Below are positions 10,067-20,144 of a DNA stretch of 64,000 bases, piece after piece. Position 1 is the stretch's first letter, and every line of letters starts with the position of its first letter. The notes under the pieces are model-generated. The model searched no databases. It had not been told where the DNA came from and worked only from the letters and a program-made list of their open reading frames with translations. The DNA comes from an uncultured Roseburia sp. (GTDB lineage Bacteria; Bacillota; Clostridia; Lachnospirales; Lachnospiraceae), in NCBI GenBank assembly GCA_946002055.1, contig CAMFYL010000001.1, forward strand, positions 1-64,000, in the 5' to 3' direction. The translations under genes were made by a program, and so were the position numbers.

Positions 10067-10420
10067 ATGCTATTAATCCATACGAAAGGGGTGATTCCAA
10101 TTTCATCATATTGGTATGTGTGGTTCGTGTTGATTATGGTATTTTTTATGCTATGGTCACAGCAAAAAAGAAGGCACAGAATTATCAGAAAAAATAAGCG
10201 ATTAAAAAAGAAAGGAATGAAGAAAAAAATGCCAACAGAAATGTTAAATGAATGCATTGGAAAAGAAGTTACTATCTGCGTGGAGGGTGAACTAAGCGGT
10301 TTTCGAGCTACTGTATTGTCGGTGGAAGAGAACTGGATTAAGGTGGAAGAAAAGGCCCACATCAGACTCATCAACGGTGACATGATTACTCAGATATATA
10401 TTCAAAAAAAGACCAAGTAA
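10067..10420 (+). CDS. Small hypothetical protein, N-terminal TM plus small soluble domain
   Basis: WYVWFVLIMVFFMLW then basic linker and MLNECIGKEVTICVEGELSGFRATVLSVEENWIKVE. Internal start near 10218/10230 is also possible. Confidence 0.5.
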   Translation: MLLIHTKGVIPISSYWYVWFVLIMVFFMLWSQQKRRHRIIRKNKRLKKKGMKKKMPTEMLNECIGKEVTICVEGELSGFRATVLSVEENWIKVEEKAHIRLINGDMITQIYIQKKTK

Positions 10421-10449
10421 TACACATACATACGAGACAAAATCAATGA

Positions 10450-10478
10450 GAGGCGGGAGATTCTCCCGCCATTTTTAT
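10450..10478 (+). terminator. Intrinsic terminator
   Basis: GGCGGGAGATTCTCCCGCC followed by ATTTTTA. Confidence 0.8.
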
Positions 10479-10621
10479 TACACCGATGTTAGACTTAAAT
10501 GTGAAAGATAAAAATATAAAATTAACATTTCGAAAACATTTTAAAAACATTACAGAAATATCATCATGTTATCCTGTGTTCAGAAAAATGAGTGATAGAA
10601 ACTCAGATAGAAAAGGAGATT

Positions 10622-11641
10622 ATGATGATGAGTAACACATTATATTTAGTGACCGGCGCAGCAGGATTTCTAGGGAATACGATCTGCAGACAATTAGTGG
10701 AACGGGGAGACCATGTGAGAGCCTTTGTGCTTCCGAATGATCCTTCAATAAAATACCTCCCGTATGAGGTGGAATTGTGTATGGGCGACATATGTAATAT
10801 GGAGGACGTAAAACGTTTTTTTACTGTGCCGGAAGGGACGGAGACCATTGTTCTACATATTGCCAGTATTGTGACAGTGAATCCGGAGTATAACCCACTT
10901 GTTATGAATGTTAATGTTGGGGGAACAAAAAATATTGTGAGAATGTGTATCAAACACGAAGAATGTAAGAAATTGGTGTACTGCAGCAGTACCGGTGCCA
11001 TACCGGAAGTGAGAAAAGGAACCAAAATTAAAGAAGTTATATATTTTGATGAGGATCAGGTACTTGGGTGTTATAGCCGCTCAAAGGCACTGGCAACCCA
11101 GACGGTTTTGGATGCGGTTAAACTGGAAGGGTTAAATGCATGTGTGGTGCATCCAAGCGGTATTCTAGGCCCGGAGGATTTTGCCATAGGGGAAACCACA
11201 AGAACAGTGATTGACATTATCAATGGCGAAATGCCTATGGGAATTGATGGCTCATTTAATTTATGCGATGTTCGCGACTTGGCAGCAGGTACCATTGCGG
11301 CGGCCGATAAAGGAAGAAAGGGCGAATGCTATATTCTGGGTAACGAGGAGGTCTCATTTAAGGACTTTATGGAAATGGTAGTGGCTGAATCAGGATGTCG
11401 ACCCATCAAGAAATTTTTACCCATTAAAGTGGCAAATCTTATTGCCTCTGTGCTGGAAAAACAGGCTCGTAAAACCGGAAAGGAACCACTTATGACAACA
11501 TTTTCAATCTATAACCTGGCCAGAAATAATTCCTTTGATTCTACCAAGGCAAAGAGTGAATTGGGATACACCACTCGTCCTTACGAGGAAACCATCCGGG
11601 ATGAAGTGGCATGGCTGAAAGCGAATGGGAAAATCAGGTAG
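10622..11641 (+). CDS. NAD-dependent epimerase/dehydratase (dihydroflavonol-4-reductase-like SDR)
   Basis: YLVTGAAGFLGNTICRQLVERG Rossmann motif, YSRSKALA active site; start after AAAGGAGAT. Confidence 0.85.
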   Translation: MMMSNTLYLVTGAAGFLGNTICRQLVERGDHVRAFVLPNDPSIKYLPYEVELCMGDICNMEDVKRFFTVPEGTETIVLHIASIVTVNPEYNPLVMNVNVGGTKNIVRMCIKHEECKKLVYCSSTGAIPEVRKGTKIKEVIYFDEDQVLGCYSRSKALATQTVLDAVKLEGLNACVVHPSGILGPEDFAIGETTRTVIDIINGEMPMGIDGSFNLCDVRDLAAGTIAAADKGRKGECYILGNEEVSFKDFMEMVVAESGCRPIKKFLPIKVANLIASVLEKQARKTGKEPLMTTFSIYNLARNNSFDSTKAKSELGYTTRPYEETIRDEVAWLKANGKIR

Positions 11642-11717
11642 AAAGTTTAATGTAATTGATATCAAACATAACCAATTTCATGCTATAATTATGGAAATTG
11701 TTGTGGAGGAAACGCCC

Positions 11718-12389
11718 ATGTTTAAGTTACTTGTAGTGGAAGATGACATAGAACTCAATAACTCTCTATGTTCTTTTTTGGCATATAGCGGATATGAAAC
11801 AAAAGGGTGCACCAATGTAGAAGATGCATATGAGGCATTGTACAATGGTACATTCGATTTGATTATTTCTGATATTATGATGCCGGGGAGCGATGGTTTT
11901 GAACTGGCACAAACCATTCGTCAGCAGAATGAGAACATACCATTTATGTTTATGACAGCTCGTGATGATCTGGCATCCAAGCAGAGAGGATATGGAATTG
12001 GAATAGATGAATATATGGTTAAGCCTATAGATTTTGATGAATTATTGCTGCGAATCGGTGCATTATTGAGAAGAGCTAGAATTGCTACAGCAAGAAGGAT
12101 TGAAATAGGCGATTTCAGAATGGATGTGGATGAACACACGGCATACTTGAATGAGGAAGAAATATCCTTGACCAATAGAGAGTTTAAACTGTTGTACAAA
12201 TTGTTGTCATATCCAAAGAAGACTTTTACAAGGTCGCAGCTTATGGATGAATTTTGGGAGGCAGAGACAGAATCCAGTCCTAGAACAGTGGATGTGTATA
12301 TGACTAAATTAAGAAGTAAATTATGCAAGTGTGAATCTTTTGAAATTGTTACGGTTCATGGCTTGGGATATAAGGCGGTGTTAAAATGA
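11718..12389 (+). CDS. OmpR-family response regulator
   Basis: VVEDDIELNNSL, DLIISDIMMPGSDGFEL, winged-helix C-term (LTNREFKLLYKLLSYPKKTFTRSQLMDEFW). Confidence 0.92.
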   Translation: MFKLLVVEDDIELNNSLCSFLAYSGYETKGCTNVEDAYEALYNGTFDLIISDIMMPGSDGFELAQTIRQQNENIPFMFMTARDDLASKQRGYGIGIDEYMVKPIDFDELLLRIGALLRRARIATARRIEIGDFRMDVDEHTAYLNEEEISLTNREFKLLYKLLSYPKKTFTRSQLMDEFWEAETESSPRTVDVYMTKLRSKLCKCESFEIVTVHGLGYKAVLK

Positions 12390-13462
12390 TTGAAAAGAAA
12401 ATAAAGAAAAAAATGACCGCAGTTGCCTTTAATTACTTTGTTTTTTTCCTTATGGTTGCATTTTTGATATCGTGTTGTATGTTTTTGTTTGTCACTGCTT
12501 TGTCCCAATCTTTGGATGTAACATTTAACAGTGAGAATATGGGGAATGCAGCCAAAATCACATTTGCCAACGTTCTGGTGCTGAGTTTTTTGTGTACGAT
12601 GATCGATTATTTTAGAAGAAAACTTATGGTGGAACGACCGGTGAATGAAATAACGGAGGTTTTAAGTCAACTGAGAAAAGGCGATTTTTCAGCGAGAATT
12701 GATACTGAGTTATGTAGAAATAAATTTGACCATTTTGATGAGATGGCAGAGGATATTAATGCGTTAGCAATTGAATTGAACAGTGTGGAAACATTGAGAA
12801 CGGATTTCATTGCAAATGTATCCCATGAACTGAAAACGCCCCTGTCTGTGATACAGAATTACGGGATGTTGCTTCAGGAACCGCAATTATCGGAAGAAAA
12901 GCGAATGAAATACGCCAAGACGATAGCAGATAGCTCTAGGCGTTTGGCGGACTTGATTACAAATGTTCTGAGGCTAAATAAATTAGAGAATCAGCAAATT
13001 TTCCCGACAGCAGAAGTCTATGATTTGGGGGAACAATTATGCGAGTGCTTGTTACAATTTGAGGATATTTGGGAAACAAAAAAAATTGATATAAAAACAG
13101 ATATCGCTGAAGAGGTGAAGATAAAAGCGGATAGAGAATTACTTTCGCTGGTGTGGAACAATTTATTGTCAAATGCTTTCAAATACACAGAACAGGGAGG
13201 GCAGGTCTCGGTGACGATGAAAGCAGAAGGGGATGACTTGGTTGTGGAAATCAAGGACACCGGATGCGGTTTTGACGTGCAGACAAGAGAACATATCTTT
13301 GAAAAGTTTTATCAAGGGGACACATCCCATGCCGGTCAGGGGAATGGTTTGGGACTGGCTTTGGTGAAGAAGGTGGTTGACATAATGCAAGGAGAGATTG
13401 ATGTGAAAAGCACCTTGGGCCAGGGAAGCACCTTTTGTGTGAGATTGTACTGTGTATGGTAA
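12386..13462 (+). CDS. Sensor histidine kinase
   Basis: Two TMs, HAMP, NVSHELKTPLSVIQNY, GNGLGLALVKKVVDIMQG; overlaps the response regulator by 4 nt. Confidence 0.92.
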   Translation: MIEKKIKKKMTAVAFNYFVFFLMVAFLISCCMFLFVTALSQSLDVTFNSENMGNAAKITFANVLVLSFLCTMIDYFRRKLMVERPVNEITEVLSQLRKGDFSARIDTELCRNKFDHFDEMAEDINALAIELNSVETLRTDFIANVSHELKTPLSVIQNYGMLLQEPQLSEEKRMKYAKTIADSSRRLADLITNVLRLNKLENQQIFPTAEVYDLGEQLCECLLQFEDIWETKKIDIKTDIAEEVKIKADRELLSLVWNNLLSNAFKYTEQGGQVSVTMKAEGDDLVVEIKDTGCGFDVQTREHIFEKFYQGDTSHAGQGNGLGLALVKKVVDIMQGEIDVKSTLGQGSTFCVRLYCVW

Positions 13463-13560
13463 ATGAAAATGGGAAAAGCATCCAACCATTTAGACGTGAT
13501 AGATTTATCACAACAAATATGATAAAATGTCTCACGGAAAAATAATAGGAGGCTTTATCT

Positions 13561-14598
13561 ATGGAATGGATGAAAAAGAATATATTAGGAATTGTTGTAT
13601 GCCTAGCTATCGCTGTGCCTTCTTGGTATTTGGGTAAAATGTTTCCCATTATCGGTGGACCTGTGATTGCCATTATTGCAGGCATGATCATTACCATGTT
13701 TTGGAATGACAAGAAGGGCGCCGCTGATGGCATTCGCTTCACATCCAAAATGATTCTTCAGGCAGCAGTGGTGTTGCTGGGATTTGGTATGGATTTGCAT
13801 ATCGTTTTGCAGACAGGAAAGCAGTCTTTGCCAATTATTCTTTGTACGATTTTTACATCGCTGATGATTGCATGGGCACTTCACAAGGTGATGCATATTG
13901 ACCGTAATACATCCATTTTGATTGGTGTAGGTTCTTCCATTTGCGGAGGATCTGCCGTGGCTGCTACAGCGCCGGTAATTGATGCAGATGATGATGAGGT
14001 GGCACAGGCCATTTCCGTTATCTTTTTCTTTAATGTGTTGGCGGCGATTTTGTTCCCGATGTTTGGAAAAGCCATTGGGTTTGATACTACAAGCGGTGAG
14101 GCTTTTGGGATTTTCGCAGGAACAGCTGTGAATGATACCTCTTCTGTGACGGCGGCCGCATCTACCTGGGACAGTATGTTTGGCCTGGGTAACCAGACAT
14201 TGGACAAGGCGGTTACAGTGAAACTAACACGTACGTTGGCTATTATTCCCATCACCTTGGTGTTGGCGTTTCTTCGGGCCAGAGCTGCTAAGAAAGATGG
14301 AAGCCATGCTAATGGATTCAGCTTAAAGAGAGCATTTCCTATGTTCATTTTGTTCTTTATTGCAGCATCAGTTATCACAACCATTGCGATTGGCAACGGT
14401 GTGTCTGCACAGGTGTTTGCTCCGTTGAAGGAACTGAGCAAATTCTTTATCATTATGGCTATGGCGGCCATTGGTTTAAACAGTAACGTTGTGAAATTAA
14501 TCAAATCAGGTGGCAAGCCAATCTTGCTTGGTGCATGCTGTTGGATCGGTCTTACTGCAGTAAGCCTTGTGATGCAGCACATTATGGGAATCTGGTAA
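13561..14598 (+). CDS. YeiH-family putative sulfate exporter
   Basis: Multi-TM; GFGMDLHIVLQTG, SSICGGSAVAATAPVIDADDDEVAQAIS, FGIFAGTAVNDTSSVTAA. Confidence 0.85.
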   Translation: MEWMKKNILGIVVCLAIAVPSWYLGKMFPIIGGPVIAIIAGMIITMFWNDKKGAADGIRFTSKMILQAAVVLLGFGMDLHIVLQTGKQSLPIILCTIFTSLMIAWALHKVMHIDRNTSILIGVGSSICGGSAVAATAPVIDADDDEVAQAISVIFFFNVLAAILFPMFGKAIGFDTTSGEAFGIFAGTAVNDTSSVTAAASTWDSMFGLGNQTLDKAVTVKLTRTLAIIPITLVLAFLRARAAKKDGSHANGFSLKRAFPMFILFFIAASVITTIAIGNGVSAQVFAPLKELSKFFIIMAMAAIGLNSNVVKLIKSGGKPILLGACCWIGLTAVSLVMQHIMGIW

Positions 14599-14607
14599 AG
14601 CGTGTAT

Positions 14608-14809
14608 GGGAGATTGCTTAGCTATAGGAACAATTTAGTTATACAAAATGAAAAATTCATTCGCTGGGCACGCTTTCGCTACTGGGCTGCTCATGGCGGT
14701 ACATAAGGTGCTGCAAAGCACCACCTAAGTACCGACGGCACCCAAAGTACCCCGCTTATGAATGTTTTATTTTGTATAACTTATCTGTAGATGGTATCTG
14801 CAATCTCCC
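14608..14809. repeat. Large imperfect inverted-repeat element (MITE-like or structured RNA)
   Basis: Arms GTTATACAAAATGAAAAATTCAT (14638-14660) and ATGAATGTTTTATTTTGTATAAC (14758-14780), 21/23 complementary; outer arms GGGAGATTGC (14608-14617) / GCAATCTCCC (14800-14809); inner GGTGCT-GCAA-AGCACC. Confidence 0.75.
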
Positions 14810-14870
14810 TGGAAAGGCAGGTTGTTTTGTATAATTTGGTTGTGGTTGTACAACTTTGGATGGGGGAGTT

Positions 14871-16673
14871 ATGAAAAAGAAAAAGGGAAACATTGGTTTT
14901 TATATTGGCTTTGTTTTACTGGCCATTGTCTTTGCTCTATATTTGGAAATTTACAAACACACACTTCTGGGTTGGGGACTGGCAGTAGCTTTTTTTGTGT
15001 TGTTTTTTGCGATACGAAAGAAGTGGCTGACATACAAGAAATGGTATGTGAAATTTTTGAGCTGGGTGGTGATGTTTGCCCTTTTGATGGGAACAGCGGC
15101 AGTGAGCAAAGCTCCGTATAAACAACTTCCTGCTGTGGAGGGCAAGGATCCTAAGGTGACGGATGTTCGCCATGTGCAACAGGGGGATTTGACCGGAGTG
15201 TATTCTCAGGATGAACAGGTGGAAGTTTATGCAGGCATTCCTTACGCTAAGCCGCCGGTGGGCCAATTGCGCTGGAAAGAGCCCCAGGCGCCGGAAAATT
15301 GGGAAGGAGTTCGGGCCTGTGATACCTTTGCCCCAATGTCCATGCAAAAGGAGAGCAATCCCATATATTCCGCCGGGTCTCAAATCGTGGGATATCACAA
15401 CATTAATGTCACAACAAAGGATAATTACAAAGAGGCTCGTTCTGAGGACTCGTTATATTTAAATATTTGGACCCCGGCCAATGTGAAAGCGGGAGAAAAA
15501 CTGCCCGTTCTTTTCTACATACATGGGGGTTCTCTGAATTCGGGGCAGAGTTATTATAGGGACTACAATGGTGAAACCCTTGCGAAAAAAGGCATCATCG
15601 TGGTGACTATTACCTATCGTCTGGGTGTATTCGGTTATTTGGCCAATGATGAATTGGCAGCAGAATCAGAGAATAACACCACAGGCAATTATGGTCTGCT
15701 GGATCAGATTGCGGCGTTGCAGTGGGTGAACGACAATATCAACAGCTTTGGTGGTGATAAGGATAATATTACCATTGCGGGAGAGTCTGCCGGAGCATCT
15801 TCTGTAAATGCCATTTGCGTTTCTCCTCTTGCTAAGGGACTGTTTCGCCGGGCAGTGGCGGAGTCCAGCGGAATTACAGCCGTGGTTCCCTACCACACCT
15901 TCCGCACCATGGAAGATGCCAAAAAGGTCGGGAATGATATCCTGAAGGAATTTAATTGTGATTCGGTGGAAGAGTTGCGACAAATACCGGCAGAAAAGTT
16001 GGTGGATACCCGGTATAGCAACAATGAGATGACTGTGGATGGCTATGCCATCACGGAACAGCCGTATTTGACCTATGAAAAGGGTGAGAACAACGAAGAG
16101 GCAATTCTTGGTGGATACAATGCCAATGAGGCGTATGTTTTTCTGATGTTTTCTAAGGATGTGACACTGGATAATTATGAAAGAACGCTGCGGTGGCTGG
16201 TTGGAAGAGAAGGAGCAGAGGAACTGGAAAAAATGTATCCGGCTGCTACAGACGAAGAGGCGTGGGAGAACTACGTTGAGATTATGGGATTGATAGGGTT
16301 TGGCTATAGTCACTACAGATGGTCAGAACTTATGACCGCTGAGGAACGCCCGGCATATCTGTATTATTTTACTAAGGAAAATGGCGGTATCGGCACTTGG
16401 CATGCAGGAGAAATGCCCTATATGTACGGCAACTTGTTCCGAAATCCCGGATGCTATGATGAGTCTGATGAGGCTTTGTCAGAGACTATGCAGAGCTATC
16501 TGGTAAACTATGTAACGACGGGGAATCCTAACGGCGGTGATTTGCCGGAATGGAAGACCTATGGAGAGGAATGCGACCAAATTATGTCTTTCGGGGAAAA
16601 GGTAGGTATGATGGAACAAAAACACAATGATTTTTACAAGATTGTGGATGCTTATATGGAAGGATTGCGATGA
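14871..16673 (+). CDS. Type B carboxylesterase/para-nitrobenzyl esterase family protein, membrane anchored
   Basis: GIPYAKPPVGQLRWKEPQ, EDSLYLNIWTPA, ITIAGESAGASSV, GTWHAGEMPYMYGN. Confidence 0.9.
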   Translation: MKKKKGNIGFYIGFVLLAIVFALYLEIYKHTLLGWGLAVAFFVLFFAIRKKWLTYKKWYVKFLSWVVMFALLMGTAAVSKAPYKQLPAVEGKDPKVTDVRHVQQGDLTGVYSQDEQVEVYAGIPYAKPPVGQLRWKEPQAPENWEGVRACDTFAPMSMQKESNPIYSAGSQIVGYHNINVTTKDNYKEARSEDSLYLNIWTPANVKAGEKLPVLFYIHGGSLNSGQSYYRDYNGETLAKKGIIVVTITYRLGVFGYLANDELAAESENNTTGNYGLLDQIAALQWVNDNINSFGGDKDNITIAGESAGASSVNAICVSPLAKGLFRRAVAESSGITAVVPYHTFRTMEDAKKVGNDILKEFNCDSVEELRQIPAEKLVDTRYSNNEMTVDGYAITEQPYLTYEKGENNEEAILGGYNANEAYVFLMFSKDVTLDNYERTLRWLVGREGAEELEKMYPAATDEEAWENYVEIMGLIGFGYSHYRWSELMTAEERPAYLYYFTKENGGIGTWHAGEMPYMYGNLFRNPGCYDESDEALSETMQSYLVNYVTTGNPNGGDLPEWKTYGEECDQIMSFGEKVGMMEQKHNDFYKIVDAYMEGLR

Positions 16674-17608
16674 TGAAGCTGGTATTTTTGGACAGAAAAA
16701 CCATCGGAGAAGATTTAGATTTGACACCCTTTGAGGATTTTGGCGAAGTGGTTATGTACCCGTTTTCCACTCCGGAGGAAGTGCCGGAGCGCGTAAAGGA
16801 TGCAGATGTCATTATTTTAAATAAGGTTCCTATTAATGAAGCCACCATTGGTGGCGCGAAAGCATTAAAACTTGTTTGTGTCACTGCAACGGGAACCAAT
16901 AACTTGGATAAGGAGTATCTGGAACAACAGGGCATTGCCTGGAGAAATGTGGCAGGGTATTCCACAGAGTCGGTGGCACAGCACACCTTTGCCATGCTGT
17001 TCTACTTATATGAAAACCTGTCATACTATGATTCCTATGTGAAGCAGGAACGCTATGTAAACGATAAGATGTTTACCCATTTTGACAGTGTGTTTCATGA
17101 AATCCATGGGAAAACATGGGGAATCATTGGACTGGGCGCCATCGGTAAGCGCGTGGCAGAGATGGCAAAATGCTTTGGATGTGATGTACAGTATTATTCC
17201 ACATCGGGAAAGAATCATAATTCAAAATATCAAGAGGTGGATTTTGACACACTGCTTCGCACGTCAGATATTATATCCATCCACGCACCACTGGATGATA
17301 ACACATATCATCTGATGGACAAAGAAGCGTTTGCCAAGATGAAATCATCGGCAATTCTGATCAACGTGGGCCGAGGCCCAATTGTGGTGGAAGAGGATTT
17401 GCGATATGCGCTAGATACAAACCTCATTGGTGGAGCCGGACTGGATGTGTTAGATGTTGAACCCATGTCAGAACAGAATCCTTTAAGGGATCTTAAGGAC
17501 AGCAGTCGCCTGCTTATTACACCACATATTGCCTGGGCCAGCGTGGAGGCAAGAACACATTTGATGGACATCATTTATCATCAGATCAAGGATTACTTGA
17601 GCCAATAG
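16670..17608 (+). CDS. D-2-hydroxyacid dehydrogenase
   Basis: GKTWGIIGLGAIGKRVAEMA, LINVGRGPIVVEEDL, ITPHIAWAS. Confidence 0.9.
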   Translation: MMKLVFLDRKTIGEDLDLTPFEDFGEVVMYPFSTPEEVPERVKDADVIILNKVPINEATIGGAKALKLVCVTATGTNNLDKEYLEQQGIAWRNVAGYSTESVAQHTFAMLFYLYENLSYYDSYVKQERYVNDKMFTHFDSVFHEIHGKTWGIIGLGAIGKRVAEMAKCFGCDVQYYSTSGKNHNSKYQEVDFDTLLRTSDIISIHAPLDDNTYHLMDKEAFAKMKSSAILINVGRGPIVVEEDLRYALDTNLIGGAGLDVLDVEPMSEQNPLRDLKDSSRLLITPHIAWASVEARTHLMDIIYHQIKDYLSQ

Positions 17609-17628
17609 GGATCGTCACCCATGTATTG

Positions 17629-17655
17629 TTAGCACTCTTTTTAAAAGAGTGCTAA
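17629..17655. promoter_or_regulatory. CIRCE element (HrcA operator)
   Basis: TTAGCACTC-TTTTTAAAA-GAGTGCTAA, perfect 9-N9-9. Confidence 0.95.
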
Positions 17656-17662
17656 TTTTCTA

Positions 17663-17691
17663 TTGACTTTTAACATTGCCGGTATTAAGAT
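17663..17691 (+). promoter_or_regulatory. Candidate SigA promoter for htpG
   Basis: TTGACT (17663-17668), 17-bp spacer, TAAGAT (17686-17691). Confidence 0.6.
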
Positions 17692-17730
17692 ACATTTATG
17701 CAAAATTTTAATACAAAAGGAGTGTTTGAA

Positions 17731-19800
17731 ATGAGTAATAAGCATGGCAGTTTATCAATTACAAGTGAAAACATTTTTCCAGTGATCAAGAAATGGTTGT
17801 ATTCTGATCATGACATTTTTTATAGAGAGTTAATCTCCAATGGTTGCGATGCCATCACCAAGCTGAAAAAGCTGGATTTGATGGGAGAGTACACCTTGCC
17901 GGAAGACTACAAGCCTAAGATGGAAGTGATTGTAAATCCTGAGGAGAAGACCCTGACATTTATCGATAATGGTCTTGGTATGACAGAGGAAGAGGTTGAG
18001 GAATACATCAATCAGATTGCTTTCTCCGGTGCGACAGACTTCTTGGAGAAGTATAAGGACAAGGCAAGTGAGGAACAGATTATTGGACACTTTGGTCTGG
18101 GCTTCTACTCTGCTTTTATGGTTGCTGACGAAGTGCATATCGATACACTTTCCTACAAGGAAGGCGCAAAACCGGTACACTGGGAGTGCGACGGTGGCAC
18201 AGAGTTTGATATGAAAGATGGTGACAAGGACACGGTTGGTACCAAGATTACCTTATTCTTAAATGAGGATTGTCTTGAGTTTGCCAACGAGTATCGTGCA
18301 AAAGAAGTCATTCAGAAGTATTGTTCTTTCATGCCAACAGAGATTTACCTTACAAAGGCAAATGCTGAGACTGAGTATGAGACCATCGATGTAGAGGATA
18401 AGCTTGATACAGACACTGTTGTAGAGGAAATCCATGAGGAAGCAAAGATGGAGGAGCAGGAGAAGGAAGATGGAACCAAGGAAATGGTGGAAGTTTCCCC
18501 TGCAAAGGACAAACTTAAGATTGTAAAGCGTCCGGTTCCATTGAACGATACCACACCACTTTGGACAAAGCATCCAAACGAGTGCAGTGATGAGGACTAT
18601 ATCGCCTTCTACCGCAAGGTATTTATGGATTACAAGGAGCCATTGTTCTGGATTCATTTGAACATGGATTATCCATTCAACCTGAAGGGTATTTTGTATT
18701 TCCCTAAGATTAACACAGAGTACGATTCTATTGAGGGAACCATTAAGCTCTACAATAATCAGGTGTTTATTGCAGATAACATCAAGGAAGTGATTCCGGA
18801 GTTTTTGATGCTCTTAAAGGGTGTCATCGATTGCCCGGATTTGCCGTTGAACGTATCCCGTTCCGCATTGCAGAATGACGGATTTGTTACAAAGATTTCT
18901 GAGTATATCACCAAGAAGGTGGCCGACAAGCTTTCCGGTATGTGCAAGACGGATAAAGAAAGCTATGAGAAATACTGGGATGACATTTCCCCGTTCATCA
19001 AGTTTGGCTGCCTGAAGGATGACAAATTCTGTGACAAGATGAATGATTACATTTTGTTCAAGGATTTGGATGGCAAGTATACAACTTTGCCGGAACTCCT
19101 TGTGGCAGAAGAAAAGGAAGAAGCCAAGGATGAGGAAGGCAATACCGTAGAGGCTGAAGTTGTGGATGAGGCCAAGGAAGATACCGAGCCGGAAGATAAG
19201 AGAAAGACTGTATTCTATGTGACGGATATGCAGCAGCAGAGCCAGTACGTAAACCTTTTCCGTGAGCAGGGAATGAATGCTGTTATCTTAGATCATTCCA
19301 TTGATAATTCCTTCATTACGCATTTGGAGTCACGGAATCAGGATTACAAGTTCCTTCGCATTGATGCCGATTTGACAGAGAACCTGGTAGAGGAAGTATC
19401 AGAGGAGGAGTTGAAGGATGCCCAGGAAGCTTTGAGCGAGCTTTTCAAGAAGGCTGTTGGAAAAGACAACTTAACGGTTAAGGTTGAGAAGTTTAAGAAT
19501 AAAGAGGTATCATCCATGCTTACTGTTTCTGAAGAGGGACGCCGTATGCAGGAAATGATGAGAATGTACAATATGTACGGTATGGATCCATCCATGTTTG
19601 GTGGAGATGAGACATTAGTTCTCAACGCCAACAATGAGTTGGTGCAGTTCATGTTTGAGCATGCGGATGGAGAGAATGTAAAACTCTTTGCTCAGCAGTT
19701 GTATGACTTGGCAGTTCTTGCCAACAAGCCATTGTCACCGGAGGCTATGACAGCCTTTGTAAATCGCAGCAACAAGATTATGATGTTGTTGGCAAAATAA
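17731..19800 (+). CDS. htpG: Molecular chaperone HtpG (Hsp90)
   Basis: SNGCDAITKLKKL, DNGLGMTEEEVEEYINQIAFSGA, GHFGLGFYSAFMVAD; ATG 17731 with AAAGGAG; track start is 17698. Confidence 0.95.
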   Translation: MSNKHGSLSITSENIFPVIKKWLYSDHDIFYRELISNGCDAITKLKKLDLMGEYTLPEDYKPKMEVIVNPEEKTLTFIDNGLGMTEEEVEEYINQIAFSGATDFLEKYKDKASEEQIIGHFGLGFYSAFMVADEVHIDTLSYKEGAKPVHWECDGGTEFDMKDGDKDTVGTKITLFLNEDCLEFANEYRAKEVIQKYCSFMPTEIYLTKANAETEYETIDVEDKLDTDTVVEEIHEEAKMEEQEKEDGTKEMVEVSPAKDKLKIVKRPVPLNDTTPLWTKHPNECSDEDYIAFYRKVFMDYKEPLFWIHLNMDYPFNLKGILYFPKINTEYDSIEGTIKLYNNQVFIADNIKEVIPEFLMLLKGVIDCPDLPLNVSRSALQNDGFVTKISEYITKKVADKLSGMCKTDKESYEKYWDDISPFIKFGCLKDDKFCDKMNDYILFKDLDGKYTTLPELLVAEEKEEAKDEEGNTVEAEVVDEAKEDTEPEDKRKTVFYVTDMQQQSQYVNLFREQGMNAVILDHSIDNSFITHLESRNQDYKFLRIDADLTENLVEEVSEEELKDAQEALSELFKKAVGKDNLTVKVEKFKNKEVSSMLTVSEEGRRMQEMMRMYNMYGMDPSMFGGDETLVLNANNELVQFMFEHADGENVKLFAQQLYDLAVLANKPLSPEAMTAFVNRSNKIMMLLAK

Positions 19801-20144
19801 TTTCTATTTCGTAATTATAAATTTCTAAAGAGTTGTGTCTGCCCCCCCGGAGCCGTGGATACGGGCCGGGGGCAGATGAATTCTATGATTTCTAGGCACA
19901 ATCTAGTTTGTCTATCTACCCTATAGGATAATATTGGTCCCTAAGGGCACAAAAATCCCCAAGAATCTTACGCGAGCCCTTTGGATATGGGAATTGTAAA
20001 ATTGCTATTGCAGCAGCTAATGGCATAAATCATCGGATGCTTTTGTAAATTTATCTCTCATCTGATATGATGAGTGTAAAATGCCAAGGAATTTAAGTCA
20101 TATTGTATTTGCTGACGCAGTAAACCAGGAGGACGGAGTAGAAA

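Noticed and set aside
13881-14582. 233-aa minus-strand ORF opposite the YeiH-family gene
   Set aside because: Antisense shadow of a well-supported membrane protein; no independent RBS or recognisable family.
15666-16313. 215-aa minus-strand ORF opposite the carboxylesterase gene
   Set aside because: Antisense to a gene with clear catalytic motifs.
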